A stretch of DNA of 64,000 bases, from assembly GCF_002292295.1 (NCBI RefSeq), contig NZ_DBBS01000007.1, forward strand, positions 1 through 64,000. The letters are read 5' to 3'. The notes under the pieces are model-generated. The model had not been told where the DNA came from. It searched no databases and saw only the letters and a list, made by a program, of their open reading frames with translations. The stretch comes from Sphingomonas sp. UBA978 (lineage in GTDB: Bacteria > Pseudomonadota > Alphaproteobacteria > Sphingomonadales > Sphingomonadaceae). The position numbers and the translations under genes are program-made. Below are positions 51,159 through 60,438 of the stretch, in pieces. Numbering within the stretch: position 1 is the first letter of the stretch; each line of letters opens with the position of its first letter.

Positions 51159-52517
51159 ATGTTCACCAGCATCAATCCCGCGACCGGTGCCGCCGGCGCC
51201 GGCATCCCCGAACTCACCGCCGCCGAACTGGAGGGGAAGGTCGCGCGCGCCGCCGCCGCCTATACCGGCTGGCGCACGACCTCTCTTGCCGAACGCACCG
51301 CGCTGCTCGAACGGATCGCCGAACAGTTCGAGGCGAACGCCCGCGCACTGGCGGAGGTCGCAACGCGCGAGATGGGCAAGACGCTCGCCTCCGCGATCGC
51401 CGAAGTGCAGAAATGCGCCGCCGCCTTCCGTCACTATGCGCAGGAAGGTCCGGCGATGCTGGCCCCGGCGACGTTTCAGACGGCGTCGGGCACCGCCACC
51501 GCGCGCTGGCATCCGCTGGGGCGGGTGCTGGCGGTGATGCCGTGGAACTTCCCTTTCTGGCAGGTCGTGCGCTTCGCCGCGCCGACGATCCTCGCCGGCA
51601 ATGTCGGGCTGCTCAAGCACGCCTCGCTGACGCAGGGGTGCGGGGACGCGATCGAGCGGATGATCGTCGCCGCCGGCGCGCCGGCGGGCCTGTTCCAGAA
51701 CCTCGCGATCAGGAGCGACAAGGTCGATGCGCTGATCGCCGACCCGCGTATCGTCGCGGTGACGCTGACCGGCAGCGAGGGCGCGGGGATCAAGGTCGCC
51801 GAAGCCGCCGGCCGCAACCTCAAACCGGTGGTGCTGGAGCTCGGCGGGTCGGACCCGTTCATCGTCATGCCCTCCGCCGACCTCGGCGCGGCGGTGAAAC
51901 AGGCGGTGACGGCGCGCGTGCAGAACACCGGCCAGTCGTGCATCTGCGCCAAGCGGATGATCGTCCATGCCGATATCTACGACGTCTTCCTCGATCGGTT
52001 CTCTGCGGCGATGCGCGCAGTCAGGGCGGGCGACCCGATGGACGCCGCCACCGACATGGGCCCGCTGTCGAGCGAGGAACAGCGCCGCACCACGCTCGAC
52101 CAGCTCGACGCGATCCAGCGCGCCGGCGGGCGGCTGCTGTTCGGCGGCGAGGCGCTGCCGGGCAAGGGCGCCTATATGTCGGCGGGCGTGCTGGTCGACG
52201 TGCCGATCGACCATCCCGCCGCGCAGGAGGAATTGTTCGGGCCGGTCGCGATGGTGTTCCGCGCTGCCGACATCGACGCGGCGATCGCGCTGGCCAACGA
52301 CGTGCCGTTCGGGCTGGGATCGTCGGTGTGGACCAACGACGCCGACGAGCGCGCGCGGTTCGAGCGCGATATCGAGGCGGGGATGATCGCGGTGAACGCG
52401 ATGCTCGCATCGAGCCCCGAAGCGCCCTTTGGCGGCATCAAGCGTTCGGGCCATGGCCGCGAACTCGGGCCGTACGGTCTGCACGCGTTCATGAACCTCA
52501 AGACGGTGTTCGGCTGA
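51159..52517 (+). CDS. Succinate-semialdehyde dehydrogenase (NAD(P)+) type
   Basis: Aldehyde dehydrogenase of 452 residues. Catalytic Glu227 in VVLELGGSDPF, Cys261 in NTGQSCICAKR and the MPWNFPFWQ loop (127-135) are in place. The length and the SDPFIV and CICAKR variants match the short GabD2/Sad-like group acting on succinate semialdehyde, the last step of GABA breakdown. An ATG five codons upstream is possible. It is divergent from xseB. Confidence 0.93.
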   Translation: MFTSINPATGAAGAGIPELTAAELEGKVARAAAAYTGWRTTSLAERTALLERIAEQFEANARALAEVATREMGKTLASAIAEVQKCAAAFRHYAQEGPAMLAPATFQTASGTATARWHPLGRVLAVMPWNFPFWQVVRFAAPTILAGNVGLLKHASLTQGCGDAIERMIVAAGAPAGLFQNLAIRSDKVDALIADPRIVAVTLTGSEGAGIKVAEAAGRNLKPVVLELGGSDPFIVMPSADLGAAVKQAVTARVQNTGQSCICAKRMIVHADIYDVFLDRFSAAMRAVRAGDPMDAATDMGPLSSEEQRRTTLDQLDAIQRAGGRLLFGGEALPGKGAYMSAGVLVDVPIDHPAAQEELFGPVAMVFRAADIDAAIALANDVPFGLGSSVWTNDADERARFERDIEAGMIAVNAMLASSPEAPFGGIKRSGHGRELGPYGLHAFMNLKTVFG

Positions 52518-52566
52518 CGGGGGCGATCGCCGGCGGCGTATGCGCGCGCGGCGTGAGAAGGGAGTG

Positions 52567-52699
52567 TTCGCGCGGAGGCGCGGAGGACGCGGAGGGGGGC
52601 ACGCTCGCCGGATCGGCAATCCTCCCATAAAGCGTGGCGATGACACGGCGGCGCTGCCACACGCACTACACCTCCGCGTCCTCCGCGCCTCCGCGCGAA
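52567..52699. repeat. Inverted-repeat element, family M, with perfect 29-base arms
   Basis: Left arm 52567-52595 begins TTCGCGCGGAGGCGCGGAGG and right arm 52671-52699 ends CCTCCGCGCGAA; the arms are perfect reverse complements over 29 bases around a 75-base centre with no gene. It is the best-preserved member of the family in the window, between convergent genes. Confidence 0.88.
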
Positions 52700-52767
52700 T
52701 CCCCATTTCCTGTTCGACCCGAGGAAGAATGCCGGCCCGAAGACCAATATCCGTCGCGCTCGACCGG

Positions 52768-52962
52768 TCAGGTCCGGCGTGCGGTCCAGGTGTAGAGCAC
52801 CGAGATTCCGACCAGCCCGAGGTCGATCGCCGCCTGTACGCGGTGCGGCCGCGGGTCGCCGATGTCGTGGGTCAGCAGGCTGATGTTCGGCGTGGGATGG
52901 CGCGCGGCGACGATGGCCAGTGCGGCCAGCGCGGCGATTGCCAGTTTCCGACGCTCCGTCAT
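52768..52962 (-). CDS. Small hypothetical membrane or exported protein
   Basis: 64 residues with an N-terminal hydrophobic helix (LAIAALAALAIVAARHPTPN) and a second one near the end (IDLGLVGISVLYTWTA). MTERRK gives a positive start. There is no recognisable family; a coding role is supported only by the composition and the ribosome-like GGGAGGGG just before the start. Confidence 0.5.
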   Translation of the reverse strand: MTERRKLAIAALAALAIVAARHPTPNISLLTHDIGDPRPHRVQAAIDLGLVGISVLYTWTARRT

Positions 52963-53026
52963 CGCCTTGTCCCCTCCCGAGGCCCCGCCGATAGCAGATC
53001 GCCGGCGGCGCCGCCAGCCGGCCGCG

Positions 53027-54697
53027 TCAGGCGGCCATCGCGACGCCGTTGCGAACGCGGTCGCGCCCCGCCGCCTTCGCCTCGAACAGCGCGCGATCGG
53101 CGCAGCGGTACATCGCCTTCCAGTCGACCTCGCGCGTCATCGGGCCGATGCAGGTGCCGATGCTGGCGGTAACGGTCAGGTCGAACGGCATCCGCTCGTG
53201 GCGCAGCCGGTCGAGCACCGCATGGGCGTCGAGCGGCCGGTCGGCGGGGACGAGGATCGCGAATTCCTCGCCGCCGACGCGGGCGACCAGCGCCTCGGGC
53301 GGCGCACCGGCGCGCAGCGCACGGGCGATGACGCGCAGCACCTCGTCGCCGCCGTCATGGCCGATGGTTTCGTTGATCGTCTTGAAATGGTCGATGTCGA
53401 TCAGGATCAGCTGGTGGTCCTCGACCCGCCCGATCGCATCGTCGAGGAAGGCGCGTCGGTTGAGCAGGCCGGTCAGCGGATCGGTCGCGGCGAGCAGGCG
53501 CGCGGCGATCTCCTGTTCGCGCGCCGCGTCGCGCTCGAGGCTGAGCAGCCGGATGCGATAGGCGACGCCGAGCGACGAGAAGGCCGCCTCCAGCGCCATG
53601 GCGAGCAGCGTCGAATTGTCGATCCACAATTGCCAGCCGATGAGGTTGAGCGCGGCCAGCACGCGGATTCCCGCCAGCAGCACCGGCGCGCCCCAGGCGA
53701 GCGCGAACACCCACAGATAGTTGCTGCGCCGCCGCCACGCGCGGACCAGCACCGGGACCAGGCAGCCGAGCACCAGCATATAGCCGATCGTGCTCAGCGG
53801 ATCGGTGATGTCGGCATAGCGCGGCGAGAGCACCGCATAGCTGCCGGTGGCGAGCAGCAGGAACAGCGTGACGATGGTGGTGTACGGCCGCAGCCAGCCG
53901 TCGAACACACGCCGCTCGAGGAAGGCGCGCGCGAACACCATCGCCGCCGCCGCCGACCAGCCGAGCAGCGCATAGCCCAGCCGCTGCCGGTCGTTGTTGT
54001 CGATATCGGTGATCTGTCCGATCAGCCCGGACGAGCAGCCCGCATAGGCGAGCAGGCACAGCACCATCAGGCAATAGGCCGGCTGGAACGCCCGCCGCAG
54101 CGCCCCCCACAGCGCCAGATTGTAGATCAGCAGCGACAGGCACATGCCCGCGAACGCCGCATAGAGCGCCGCCATCTCGAGCTCGGTCCGGGCGGCGGTG
54201 CGCGCATCGACGATCGTCGGGCTGACGAGGATGCCGCGCCGGTTGAGCGAACCCTCGATATGCCACAGCAGCCGTTCCGGGCGGGCATGATGCGGCGGCA
54301 GGACGAGCTGGACGATCGCGCCGAGCATCAGGTGCCGGCCGGTGGTCGCGCTGGTGAAGCCGACATGGCGGATCGCCCCGTCGGCGTAGCGGACGTAGAG
54401 CGTCACCCGGTTCTGCCACAGGCTCGCCTGGCGCACCCGCGCATCCGGCGGCGTCGTGTCGGCAAGCGGCTGCGACAGCGCCCAATAGTCGCCGGCGCCG
54501 TGATCGGTCTGCGGGCGCGTGCAGTCGAATCGGTCGGCCTGCGCGAACATCGCCGCCGCGTCCTGCCCGGGCAGCGCGGGGCGGATGCAGACGCGCAGCG
54601 GCGCGCCCGTCGCGGCATACGCCGGTGCGACCGCGACGCTCGCCAACATTAGCAGCAGGAGGGCGACGACGCGCCGGATCGAAAGCCCTATCGGCAT
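53027..54697 (-). CDS. Diguanylate cyclase with 7TMR-DISM-like sensor
   Basis: 556-residue membrane protein. Signal peptide (about 1-28), a periplasmic domain (about 30-170, DISM extracellular-2-like) and seven transmembrane helices (about 180-380), then a C-terminal GGDEF domain with LILIDIDHFKTINETIGHDG and the active-site GGEEF (475-479). The motif is intact, so it should make cyclic di-GMP in response to an extracytoplasmic signal. I see no clear RxxD inhibitory site upstream of GGEEF. Confidence 0.9.
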   Translation of the reverse strand: MPIGLSIRRVVALLLLMLASVAVAPAYAATGAPLRVCIRPALPGQDAAAMFAQADRFDCTRPQTDHGAGDYWALSQPLADTTPPDARVRQASLWQNRVTLYVRYADGAIRHVGFTSATTGRHLMLGAIVQLVLPPHHARPERLLWHIEGSLNRRGILVSPTIVDARTAARTELEMAALYAAFAGMCLSLLIYNLALWGALRRAFQPAYCLMVLCLLAYAGCSSGLIGQITDIDNNDRQRLGYALLGWSAAAAMVFARAFLERRVFDGWLRPYTTIVTLFLLLATGSYAVLSPRYADITDPLSTIGYMLVLGCLVPVLVRAWRRRSNYLWVFALAWGAPVLLAGIRVLAALNLIGWQLWIDNSTLLAMALEAAFSSLGVAYRIRLLSLERDAAREQEIAARLLAATDPLTGLLNRRAFLDDAIGRVEDHQLILIDIDHFKTINETIGHDGGDEVLRVIARALRAGAPPEALVARVGGEEFAILVPADRPLDAHAVLDRLRHERMPFDLTVTASIGTCIGPMTREVDWKAMYRCADRALFEAKAAGRDRVRNGVAMAA

Positions 54698-54765
54698 GGC
54701 GTCGCCATAGCGGCGGTTGGCAACGATTTGGTAAACGACCCGGAAGCTATCGGGAGGAGGGACGC

Positions 54766-55176
54766 ATGACGGTTCACCATGGCGAGCCGCGGGCCGGCAG
54801 CGGCGCGGCGATCGTGGTGGAGGGGCGCGTGCTGCTGCTGCGGCGGCTGACCCCGCCGGAGGCGGGCTGCTGGGGCCTGCCCGGCGGCAAGATCGACCTG
54901 TTCGAGACGGCCGAGGCGGCGATGCGCCGCGAGGTCGCGGAGGAACTGGGCATCACGGTCGGCGCGGCCGAGCTATTGTGCTTCGTCGACCAGATCGACC
55001 GTGCCGGCGGCACGCACTGGGTCGCGCCGGTCTATCGCGTCCACGACTTCACCGGCACGCCCCACAATCGCGAACCCGCCAAGCACGATGGCCCCGCCTG
55101 GTTCGCGCTCGACGCCCTCCCCGACGCCCTGACCACGCCGACTCGAATCGCATTGGCGGCGCTGCGAGGCGTGTAG
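54766..55176 (+). CDS. Nudix hydrolase
   Basis: 136-residue pyrophosphohydrolase acting on nucleoside diphosphate-linked compounds. The Nudix box is complete: G41, five residues, E47, seven residues, R55-E56-V-A-E59-E60-L-G62. It is the MutT/ADP-ribose-type class; the substrate is unknown. The ATG at 54766 follows GGGAGGAGGG, a strong ribosome site. Confidence 0.9.
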   Translation: MTVHHGEPRAGSGAAIVVEGRVLLLRRLTPPEAGCWGLPGGKIDLFETAEAAMRREVAEELGITVGAAELLCFVDQIDRAGGTHWVAPVYRVHDFTGTPHNREPAKHDGPAWFALDALPDALTTPTRIALAALRGV

Positions 55177-55194
55177 CCGCGGTGCCGGCTCGCT

Positions 55195-55241
55195 CTTCCC
55201 TCTCTCACCGGGAGAGGGAAGCGGCGACAGGGTGAGGGCAG
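55195..55241. repeat. Hairpin repeat, family B
   Basis: CTTCCCTCTCTCACCGGGAG to GGAAGCGGCGACAGGGTGAGG, the B-type arrangement in the space between the Nudix and clpA genes. Confidence 0.65.
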
Positions 55242-55293
55242 GGCGGACCGGCGGGCGATGGCATAGGCCCACCGCGCCGAGCCCGAAACGAAA

Positions 55294-55321
55294 CCGGGCC
55301 GAACCGTCGCCGGTCCGGCCC
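55294..55321 (-). terminator. Probable clpA terminator
   Basis: Hairpin GGGCCGGACCGGCGACGGTT with CGGCCCG; on the minus strand it is followed by GTTTCGTTTCG. It is 26 bases after the clpA stop. Confidence 0.5.
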
Positions 55322-55346
55322 GTTCCAACACCGCCTGGCTGGCGCC

Positions 55347-57662
55347 TTACTTGGCGTCGACCGGTTCGGCCTTGCCCTTCTTCTTGGGCTTCTTCGGTGC
55401 CGCCGCCTCGATCGCGAAGGACAGGGTGCCGTCCTTCATCCGCACCGTCACCTCGCCGCCATGGACCAATTTGCCGAACAGCAACTCCTCGGCGAGCGGC
55501 TGCTTGATCTTCTCCTGGATCAGACGGCCCATCGGACGCGCGCCGTACAATTTGTCATAGCCCTTTTCGGTCAGCCAGCTCTTGGCGGCATCGTCCAGGT
55601 TGATGTGGACGTTGCGGTCGGCGAGCTGGAGTTCGAGCTGGAGGATGAACTTGTCCACCACCCGCGCGACCACCTCGGTCGGCAGGTAACCGAACGGCAC
55701 GATCGCATCGAGCCGGTTGCGGAATTCCGGCGTGAACATCTTCTGCACCGCCTGCTCGTCCTCGCCCTCGCGGGTGAGATTGCCGAAGCCGACCGTCTCG
55801 CGCGCCATGTCCGACGCACCGGCATTGGTGGTCATGATGAGGATGACGTTGCGGAAATCCACCGACTTGCCGTGCTGGTCGGTCAGGCGCCCGTTGTCCA
55901 TCACCTGCAACAGGATGTTGAACAGGTCCGGATGCGCCTTCTCGATCTCGTCGAGCAGCAGCACGCAATGCGGATTCTGGTCGACCGCATCGGTCAGCAG
56001 GCCGCCCTGGTCGAACCCGACATAGCCCGGGGGCGCGCCGATCAGCCGGCTGACCGAATGCCGCTCCATATATTCGCTCATGTCGAACCGCTGGAGCGGA
56101 ATGCCGAGGATCGAGGCCAGCTGCTTGGCGACTTCGGTCTTGCCGACGCCGGTCGGGCCGGTGAACAGGTAATTGCCGATCGGCTTTTCCGGTTCGCGCA
56201 GACCCGCACGCGCCAGCTTGATCGCGCTGGCGAGCTTCTCGATCGCGCTGTTCTGCCCGAACACGACGCGCTTGAGATCGGTCTCGAGACTTTCCAGCGC
56301 TGCCTTGTCGTCGGTCGACACCGACTTCGGCGGGATGCGCGCCATCGTCGCGATCACCTGTTCGATCTCCTTGGCGGTGATCGTCTTCTTGCGCTTGTTC
56401 GCCGGCACCAGCATCTGCATCGCGCCCACCTCGTCGATCACGTCGATCGCCTTGTCGGGCAGCTTGCGGTCGTTGATGTAGCGCGCGGAGAGTTCCACCG
56501 CCGACTTGATCGCGTCGGGGGTGTATTTGACGTGATGATGGTCCTCGAACGCCGAGCGCAGCCCGGCGAGGATCTTGATCGTGTCCTCGATCGTTGGTTC
56601 GTTGACGTCGATCTTCTGGAACCGGCGCAGCAGCGCGCGATCCTTTTCGAAATGGTTGCGGAACTCCTTGTAGGTGGTCGAGCCGATGCAGCGGATCGTG
56701 CCGCCCGACAGCGCCGGCTTGAGCAGGTTGGACGCATCCATCGCGCCACCCGACGTCGCCCCCGCACCGATCACGGTGTGGATCTCGTCGATGAACAGCA
56801 CCGCATGCGGCAGCTTTTCCAGCTCGTTGACGACCGCCTTCAGCCGCTCCTCGAAATCGCCGCGATAGCGGGTGCCGGCGAGCAGCGAGCCCATGTCGAG
56901 GCTGTAGATCACCGCTTCCTTGAGCACGTCGGGGACCTCGCCCTCGACGATCTTGCGCGCAAGGCCTTCGGCGATCGCGGTCTTGCCGACGCCGGGATCG
57001 CCCACGTACAGCGGATTGTTCTTCGACCGGCGGCACAGGATCTGGATCGTGCGATCCACCTCCGGGCCGCGCCCGATCAGCGGATCGACCTTGCCGATCT
57101 TGGCCTTCTCGTTGAGATCGACGGTGAATTGCTTCAATGCGCTTTCCGTCTTGCCCTTCTCCTGTCCCTTGGCGGGTTTCTCGTCCTCGGCGCCCTTGGG
57201 CGGGGTGGCATCGGCGGCACCGCTGCCCTTGCCGACGCCGTGGCTGATGAAGCTGACCGCATCCAGCCGGCTCATGTCCTGCTGTTGCAGGAAATAGACC
57301 GCATAGCTCTCGCGCTCGCTGAACAGGGCGACGAGCACGTTGGCGCCGGTCACCTCGTCGCGGCCCGACGATTGTACGTGCAGGATCGCGCGCTGCACCA
57401 CCCGCTGGAAGCCGCTGGTCGGCGACGGGTCGGTCGCCGCATCGACCTTCAGCGCGTCGAGTTCGGTGTCGAGGTAGTGCGCGACGGTGGTCTTGAGCTC
57501 GCCGAGATCGACGTGGCACGCCTCCATCACCTTGGAGGCATGTTCGTCGCCGATCAGCGCGAGCAGCAGATGTTCGAGCGTCGCATATTCGTGCCGACGC
57601 GATGACGCGGCCTCGAGCGCCTTGTGCAGCGTGGTCTCGAGCGCGGGGGCGAAGGATGGCAT
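55347..57662 (-). CDS. clpA: ATP-dependent Clp protease ATPase subunit ClpA
   Basis: AAA+ unfoldase of 771 residues that feeds substrates, including N-degron proteins via ClpS, to ClpP. An N domain with two Clp repeats (about 1-140), first AAA module with Walker A GDPGVGKT (221-228) and DEIHTVIGAG, second with GPTGVGKT (502-509). The VGF tripeptide (624-626) in MARETVGFGN is the ClpP-binding loop. A Lys-rich tail ends the protein. No clpS gene is adjacent. Confidence 0.96.
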   Translation of the reverse strand: MPSFAPALETTLHKALEAASSRRHEYATLEHLLLALIGDEHASKVMEACHVDLGELKTTVAHYLDTELDALKVDAATDPSPTSGFQRVVQRAILHVQSSGRDEVTGANVLVALFSERESYAVYFLQQQDMSRLDAVSFISHGVGKGSGAADATPPKGAEDEKPAKGQEKGKTESALKQFTVDLNEKAKIGKVDPLIGRGPEVDRTIQILCRRSKNNPLYVGDPGVGKTAIAEGLARKIVEGEVPDVLKEAVIYSLDMGSLLAGTRYRGDFEERLKAVVNELEKLPHAVLFIDEIHTVIGAGATSGGAMDASNLLKPALSGGTIRCIGSTTYKEFRNHFEKDRALLRRFQKIDVNEPTIEDTIKILAGLRSAFEDHHHVKYTPDAIKSAVELSARYINDRKLPDKAIDVIDEVGAMQMLVPANKRKKTITAKEIEQVIATMARIPPKSVSTDDKAALESLETDLKRVVFGQNSAIEKLASAIKLARAGLREPEKPIGNYLFTGPTGVGKTEVAKQLASILGIPLQRFDMSEYMERHSVSRLIGAPPGYVGFDQGGLLTDAVDQNPHCVLLLDEIEKAHPDLFNILLQVMDNGRLTDQHGKSVDFRNVILIMTTNAGASDMARETVGFGNLTREGEDEQAVQKMFTPEFRNRLDAIVPFGYLPTEVVARVVDKFILQLELQLADRNVHINLDDAAKSWLTEKGYDKLYGARPMGRLIQEKIKQPLAEELLFGKLVHGGEVTVRMKDGTLSFAIEAAAPKKPKKKGKAEPVDAK

Positions 57663-57808
57663 TCAGATTACTCCAGTCGGACTATGGAGGCGACGGGGGT
57701 GCGTCGCCGCGTCCTTTCCACCAATGTCGGTATCGGGTGCGCGTCCATCAAGCTCTTGACACCGCGACCGGGGCGAAGGGCGCGACGCCCGTCCGGTGCG
57801 GCCCGGCA

Positions 57809-58003
57809 TCATCGACGGAACAGCGCGTCGGCACTGGCGCGATGGTCGACCGCCCGGTCGCGGGCGGTGCGGGTGCGGGCGATCTCCCGCTCCAGCGCCG
57901 CGATGCGCGAATCGAGTTCGGCGACCGACAGCGGATCGAGGTCCTGCCGCAGCAGCTCGGTCAATGCGTCGTTGGGACGCGAGGGGGCGTCGTCCAGATC
58001 CAT
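57809..58003 (-). CDS. DUF1192 family protein
   Basis: 64-residue alphaproteobacterial protein: acidic start (MDLDDAPSRPNDALTELL), QDLDPLSVAELDSRIAALER in the middle (the family core, likely coiled-coil) and a basic Ala/Arg tail. It is divergent from the quinone oxidoreductase gene, a conserved arrangement. Function unknown. Confidence 0.88.
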   Translation of the reverse strand: MDLDDAPSRPNDALTELLRQDLDPLSVAELDSRIAALEREIARTRTARDRAVDHRASADALFRR

Positions 58004-58076
58004 GGCCCATCAACGTTGACCCTCGCCCCGGTGATGTCAATAAGGCGCGCGGATCGGCCGCGAGGGATGCGACGGG

Positions 58077-59075
58077 ATGAGCGAGTTGCCACAGACGATG
58101 CAGGCGATCGATCCGGAGGCGCCGGGCGGGCCCGAGGTGCTGCGGCTGGTCGAGCGGCCGGTGCCGGTGCCCGCCGCGGGCGAGGTGCTGATCCGCGTCG
58201 CCGCCGCGGGCGTCAACCGCCCCGACGTGCTCCAGCGCAAGGGTGGCTATGCGCCGCCGCCGGGCGCTTCGTCGATTCCGGGCCTCGAGATCGCGGGGAC
58301 GATCGTCGCGGTCGGCGAGGGCGTCGACGACGTGCAGATCGGCCAGCCGGTGTGCGCGCTGCTCGCCGGCGGCGGCTACGCCCAATATGCGGCTGCCCCC
58401 GCCGGCCAGTGCCTGCCGGTGCCGGACGGGCTCGACATGGTCGCGGCCGCGGCGATCCCCGAAACGCTCTTCACCGTCTGGACCAACCTGTTCGAACGCG
58501 CCTTCGCGACCGAAGGCGACAGCGTGCTGCTCCACGGCGGCACCAGCGGCATCGGCACGATGGCGATCGCGTTATGCAACATCTTCGGCCTGACGATCAT
58601 CGTCACCGCAGGCTCCGACGCGAAATGCGCGAAGGCGCTGGAACTGGGGGCGGACCACGCGATCAATTACAGGACCGAGGATTTCGTCGAGCGCGTCAAG
58701 GCGATCACCGACGGCAAGGGCGTCACCGCGGTCATCGACATGGTCGGCGGCGATTACGTGCCGCGCAACCTGCAATGCCTGGCGGACGACGGCCGCCACG
58801 TCTCGATCGCGGTGCAGGGCGGCGCACAGGCGACGATCCCCCTGTTCGAGATCATGCGCCGCCGCCTGACGCTGACCGGCTCGACGCTGCGCGCGCGCGA
58901 CACCGCGTTCAAGACGCTGGTCGCGGACGAGATTTCGCGCACCGTTTGGCCGCACGTCGAATCCGGCCGCCTGCGCCCGGTGATCGACCGCGTCTTCCCC
59001 CTCGCCGAAGCCGCCGCCGCGCATACCCGCATGGAAGAGGGCGACCACGTCGGCAAGATCGTGCTGACGATGTGA
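58077..59075 (+). CDS. NAD(P)H quinone oxidoreductase, zinc-free MDR type
   Basis: 332-residue medium-chain dehydrogenase/reductase of the PIG3-like quinone oxidoreductase group; it lacks the zinc-binding cysteines. N-terminal GroES-like domain with AAGVNRPDVLQRKGGY, Rossmann motif LHGGTSGIGTMAI and the characteristic ETLFTVWTNLF. It is soluble and NADPH dependent. Confidence 0.9.
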   Translation: MSELPQTMQAIDPEAPGGPEVLRLVERPVPVPAAGEVLIRVAAAGVNRPDVLQRKGGYAPPPGASSIPGLEIAGTIVAVGEGVDDVQIGQPVCALLAGGGYAQYAAAPAGQCLPVPDGLDMVAAAAIPETLFTVWTNLFERAFATEGDSVLLHGGTSGIGTMAIALCNIFGLTIIVTAGSDAKCAKALELGADHAINYRTEDFVERVKAITDGKGVTAVIDMVGGDYVPRNLQCLADDGRHVSIAVQGGAQATIPLFEIMRRRLTLTGSTLRARDTAFKTLVADEISRTVWPHVESGRLRPVIDRVFPLAEAAAAHTRMEEGDHVGKIVLTM

Positions 59076-59101
59076 GGACATGGCCGACCGGTCATAAAAA
59101 A

Positions 59102-59132
59102 GGGCCCCGTCGCCGCAGCGACGAGGCCCCTT
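59102..59132. terminator. Bidirectional terminator
   Basis: GGGCCCCGTCGC and GCGACGAGGCCCC form a long stem with a four-base loop, preceded by AAAAAA and followed by TTTC, so it can stop transcription from both the oxidoreductase gene (plus) and the small-protein gene (minus). Confidence 0.8.
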
Positions 59133-59153
59133 TCTACACTGGGATCACAACGA

Positions 59154-59417
59154 TCAGTTGCTGTCCGAATCGTCGTCCCCGCCCGTGGCGACCAGCACGC
59201 CGACGACCAGCGCGGCGAGGATGCCGATGCTGATGAGCGTGGTGCCGGGAACGGAGGCGCCGAGCTTGCTCGTGCGGGTGGCAGGAGCCGACGCGCGGGC
59301 GATCGACAGCTTGGCGGCGGCGGGCGCGACCGGCGCGGGCGCGGGCGATGCTGCGACGGGAGCGGCGAGCAGCGCGGTGCCGGCGAGCGCGGCAAAGGCA
59401 CCCTTGAACGTGAACAT
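59154..59417 (-). CDS. Small exported or membrane protein with acidic tail
   Basis: 87 residues: signal peptide (about 1-23, FAALAGTALLAAPVAASPA), an Ala/Pro linker, a hydrophobic helix (about 59-79, TTLISIGILAALVVGVLVAT) and the C-terminal GGDDDSDSN. A ribosome site AGGGAG lies before the ATG. Proteins with this layout occur singly in sphingomonads; the function is unknown. Confidence 0.75.
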   Translation of the reverse strand: MFTFKGAFAALAGTALLAAPVAASPAPAPVAPAAAKLSIARASAPATRTSKLGASVPGTTLISIGILAALVVGVLVATGGDDDSDSN

Positions 59418-59635
59418 GATCGGTGAACTCCCTTTGGTCGTCTGAATAGGCCGACGCCCGAACCCGTTGCGCCGTTTGTCGAGGCGCCATAGTCCGGTTT
59501 TGTGACATTCTCGTCAACGCAGGTCGGTCGAAAGCTTGTGCGGGTTGCCCTTCTGCAACACGCGCAGTACATCAACGCTATGACACGGCCGCTCCGGTAA
59601 GGGGCGGCCCTATTTATTTCCGACGGAGTTTTCCC

Positions 59636-60316
59636 GTGGCCCAGCCGCTCATGCCTCATGCGACCGCTTCCTGGATGGTCGACAACACGTCGCTGTCGTT
59701 CGACCAGATCGCCGATTTCTGCGGTCTGCACATCCTCGAGGTGCAGGCGATCGCCGACGACACCGCCGCGACCAAGCTGACCGGGCGCGACCCGATCCGC
59801 GCGCACGAAGTGACGCAGGAGGAGGTCGACAAGGGCCAGGCCGATCCCGCCTATCGCCTCAAGATGATAAAGGGCCCCGAGCAGGTCCGTCGCACCAAGG
59901 GTCCCCGCTACACGCCGGTGTCGAAGCGCCAGGACAAGCCCGATGGCATCGCCTGGATCATCCGCAACCATCCCGAGATCACCGACGGCGCGATCAGCAA
60001 CCTGATCGGCACCACCCGCACCACGATCGCCGCGATCCGCGACCGCAGCCACTGGAACATCGGCAACATCACGCCGAAGGACCCGGTGACGCTTGGCCTG
60101 ACGACGCAGCGCGAACTCGACGCCGCGGTCGCCAAGGCGTCCAAGGCATCGGGCAACGAGGCCGCACCGACCGACACCCGGCTGGAGGGTGATCGCGAGG
60201 CGCTGATCGCCAGCCTGCGCGCCGAGCGCGACGCCGCGGCGCGCGGCGTCGACGTCGACCACAACGACCCGGCCGCCGCCGCGGCGGCGCTGTTCCAGGA
60301 CCCGTTCAAGCGCTGA
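59636..60316 (+). CDS. trcR: Cell-cycle transcriptional regulator TrcR (DUF1013)
   Basis: 226-residue alphaproteobacterial regulator of the DUF1013 family, named TrcR in Caulobacter. The N-terminal part carries MPHATASWMVDNTSLSFDQI and ADFCGLHILEVQAIAD; a second helix-turn-helix region is GIAWIIRNHPEITDGAISNL with GTTRTTIAAIRDRSHWN. The C-terminus is Ala-rich with a charged helix and FQDPFKR. The GTG start gives the family length. With DivK it is the second cell-cycle regulator in the window. Confidence 0.88.
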   Translation: MAQPLMPHATASWMVDNTSLSFDQIADFCGLHILEVQAIADDTAATKLTGRDPIRAHEVTQEEVDKGQADPAYRLKMIKGPEQVRRTKGPRYTPVSKRQDKPDGIAWIIRNHPEITDGAISNLIGTTRTTIAAIRDRSHWNIGNITPKDPVTLGLTTQRELDAAVAKASKASGNEAAPTDTRLEGDREALIASLRAERDAAARGVDVDHNDPAAAAAALFQDPFKR

Positions 60317-60438
60317 TCGGGCTCGTCACTCCGGACCCGGTCCGGGGTGACGGCGTGTTTCTCGCGATGCCACCACGCATCTCTGGCGTCCGCTCCAAAC
60401 CCTCGCTAGCCTCCCGCTAAATCCTTGGGAGAGCGCGC

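Noticed and set aside
55461..57605. Plus-strand open frame of about 710 codons opposite clpA
   Set aside because: Antisense shadow; clpA has both Walker motifs and the ClpP loop.
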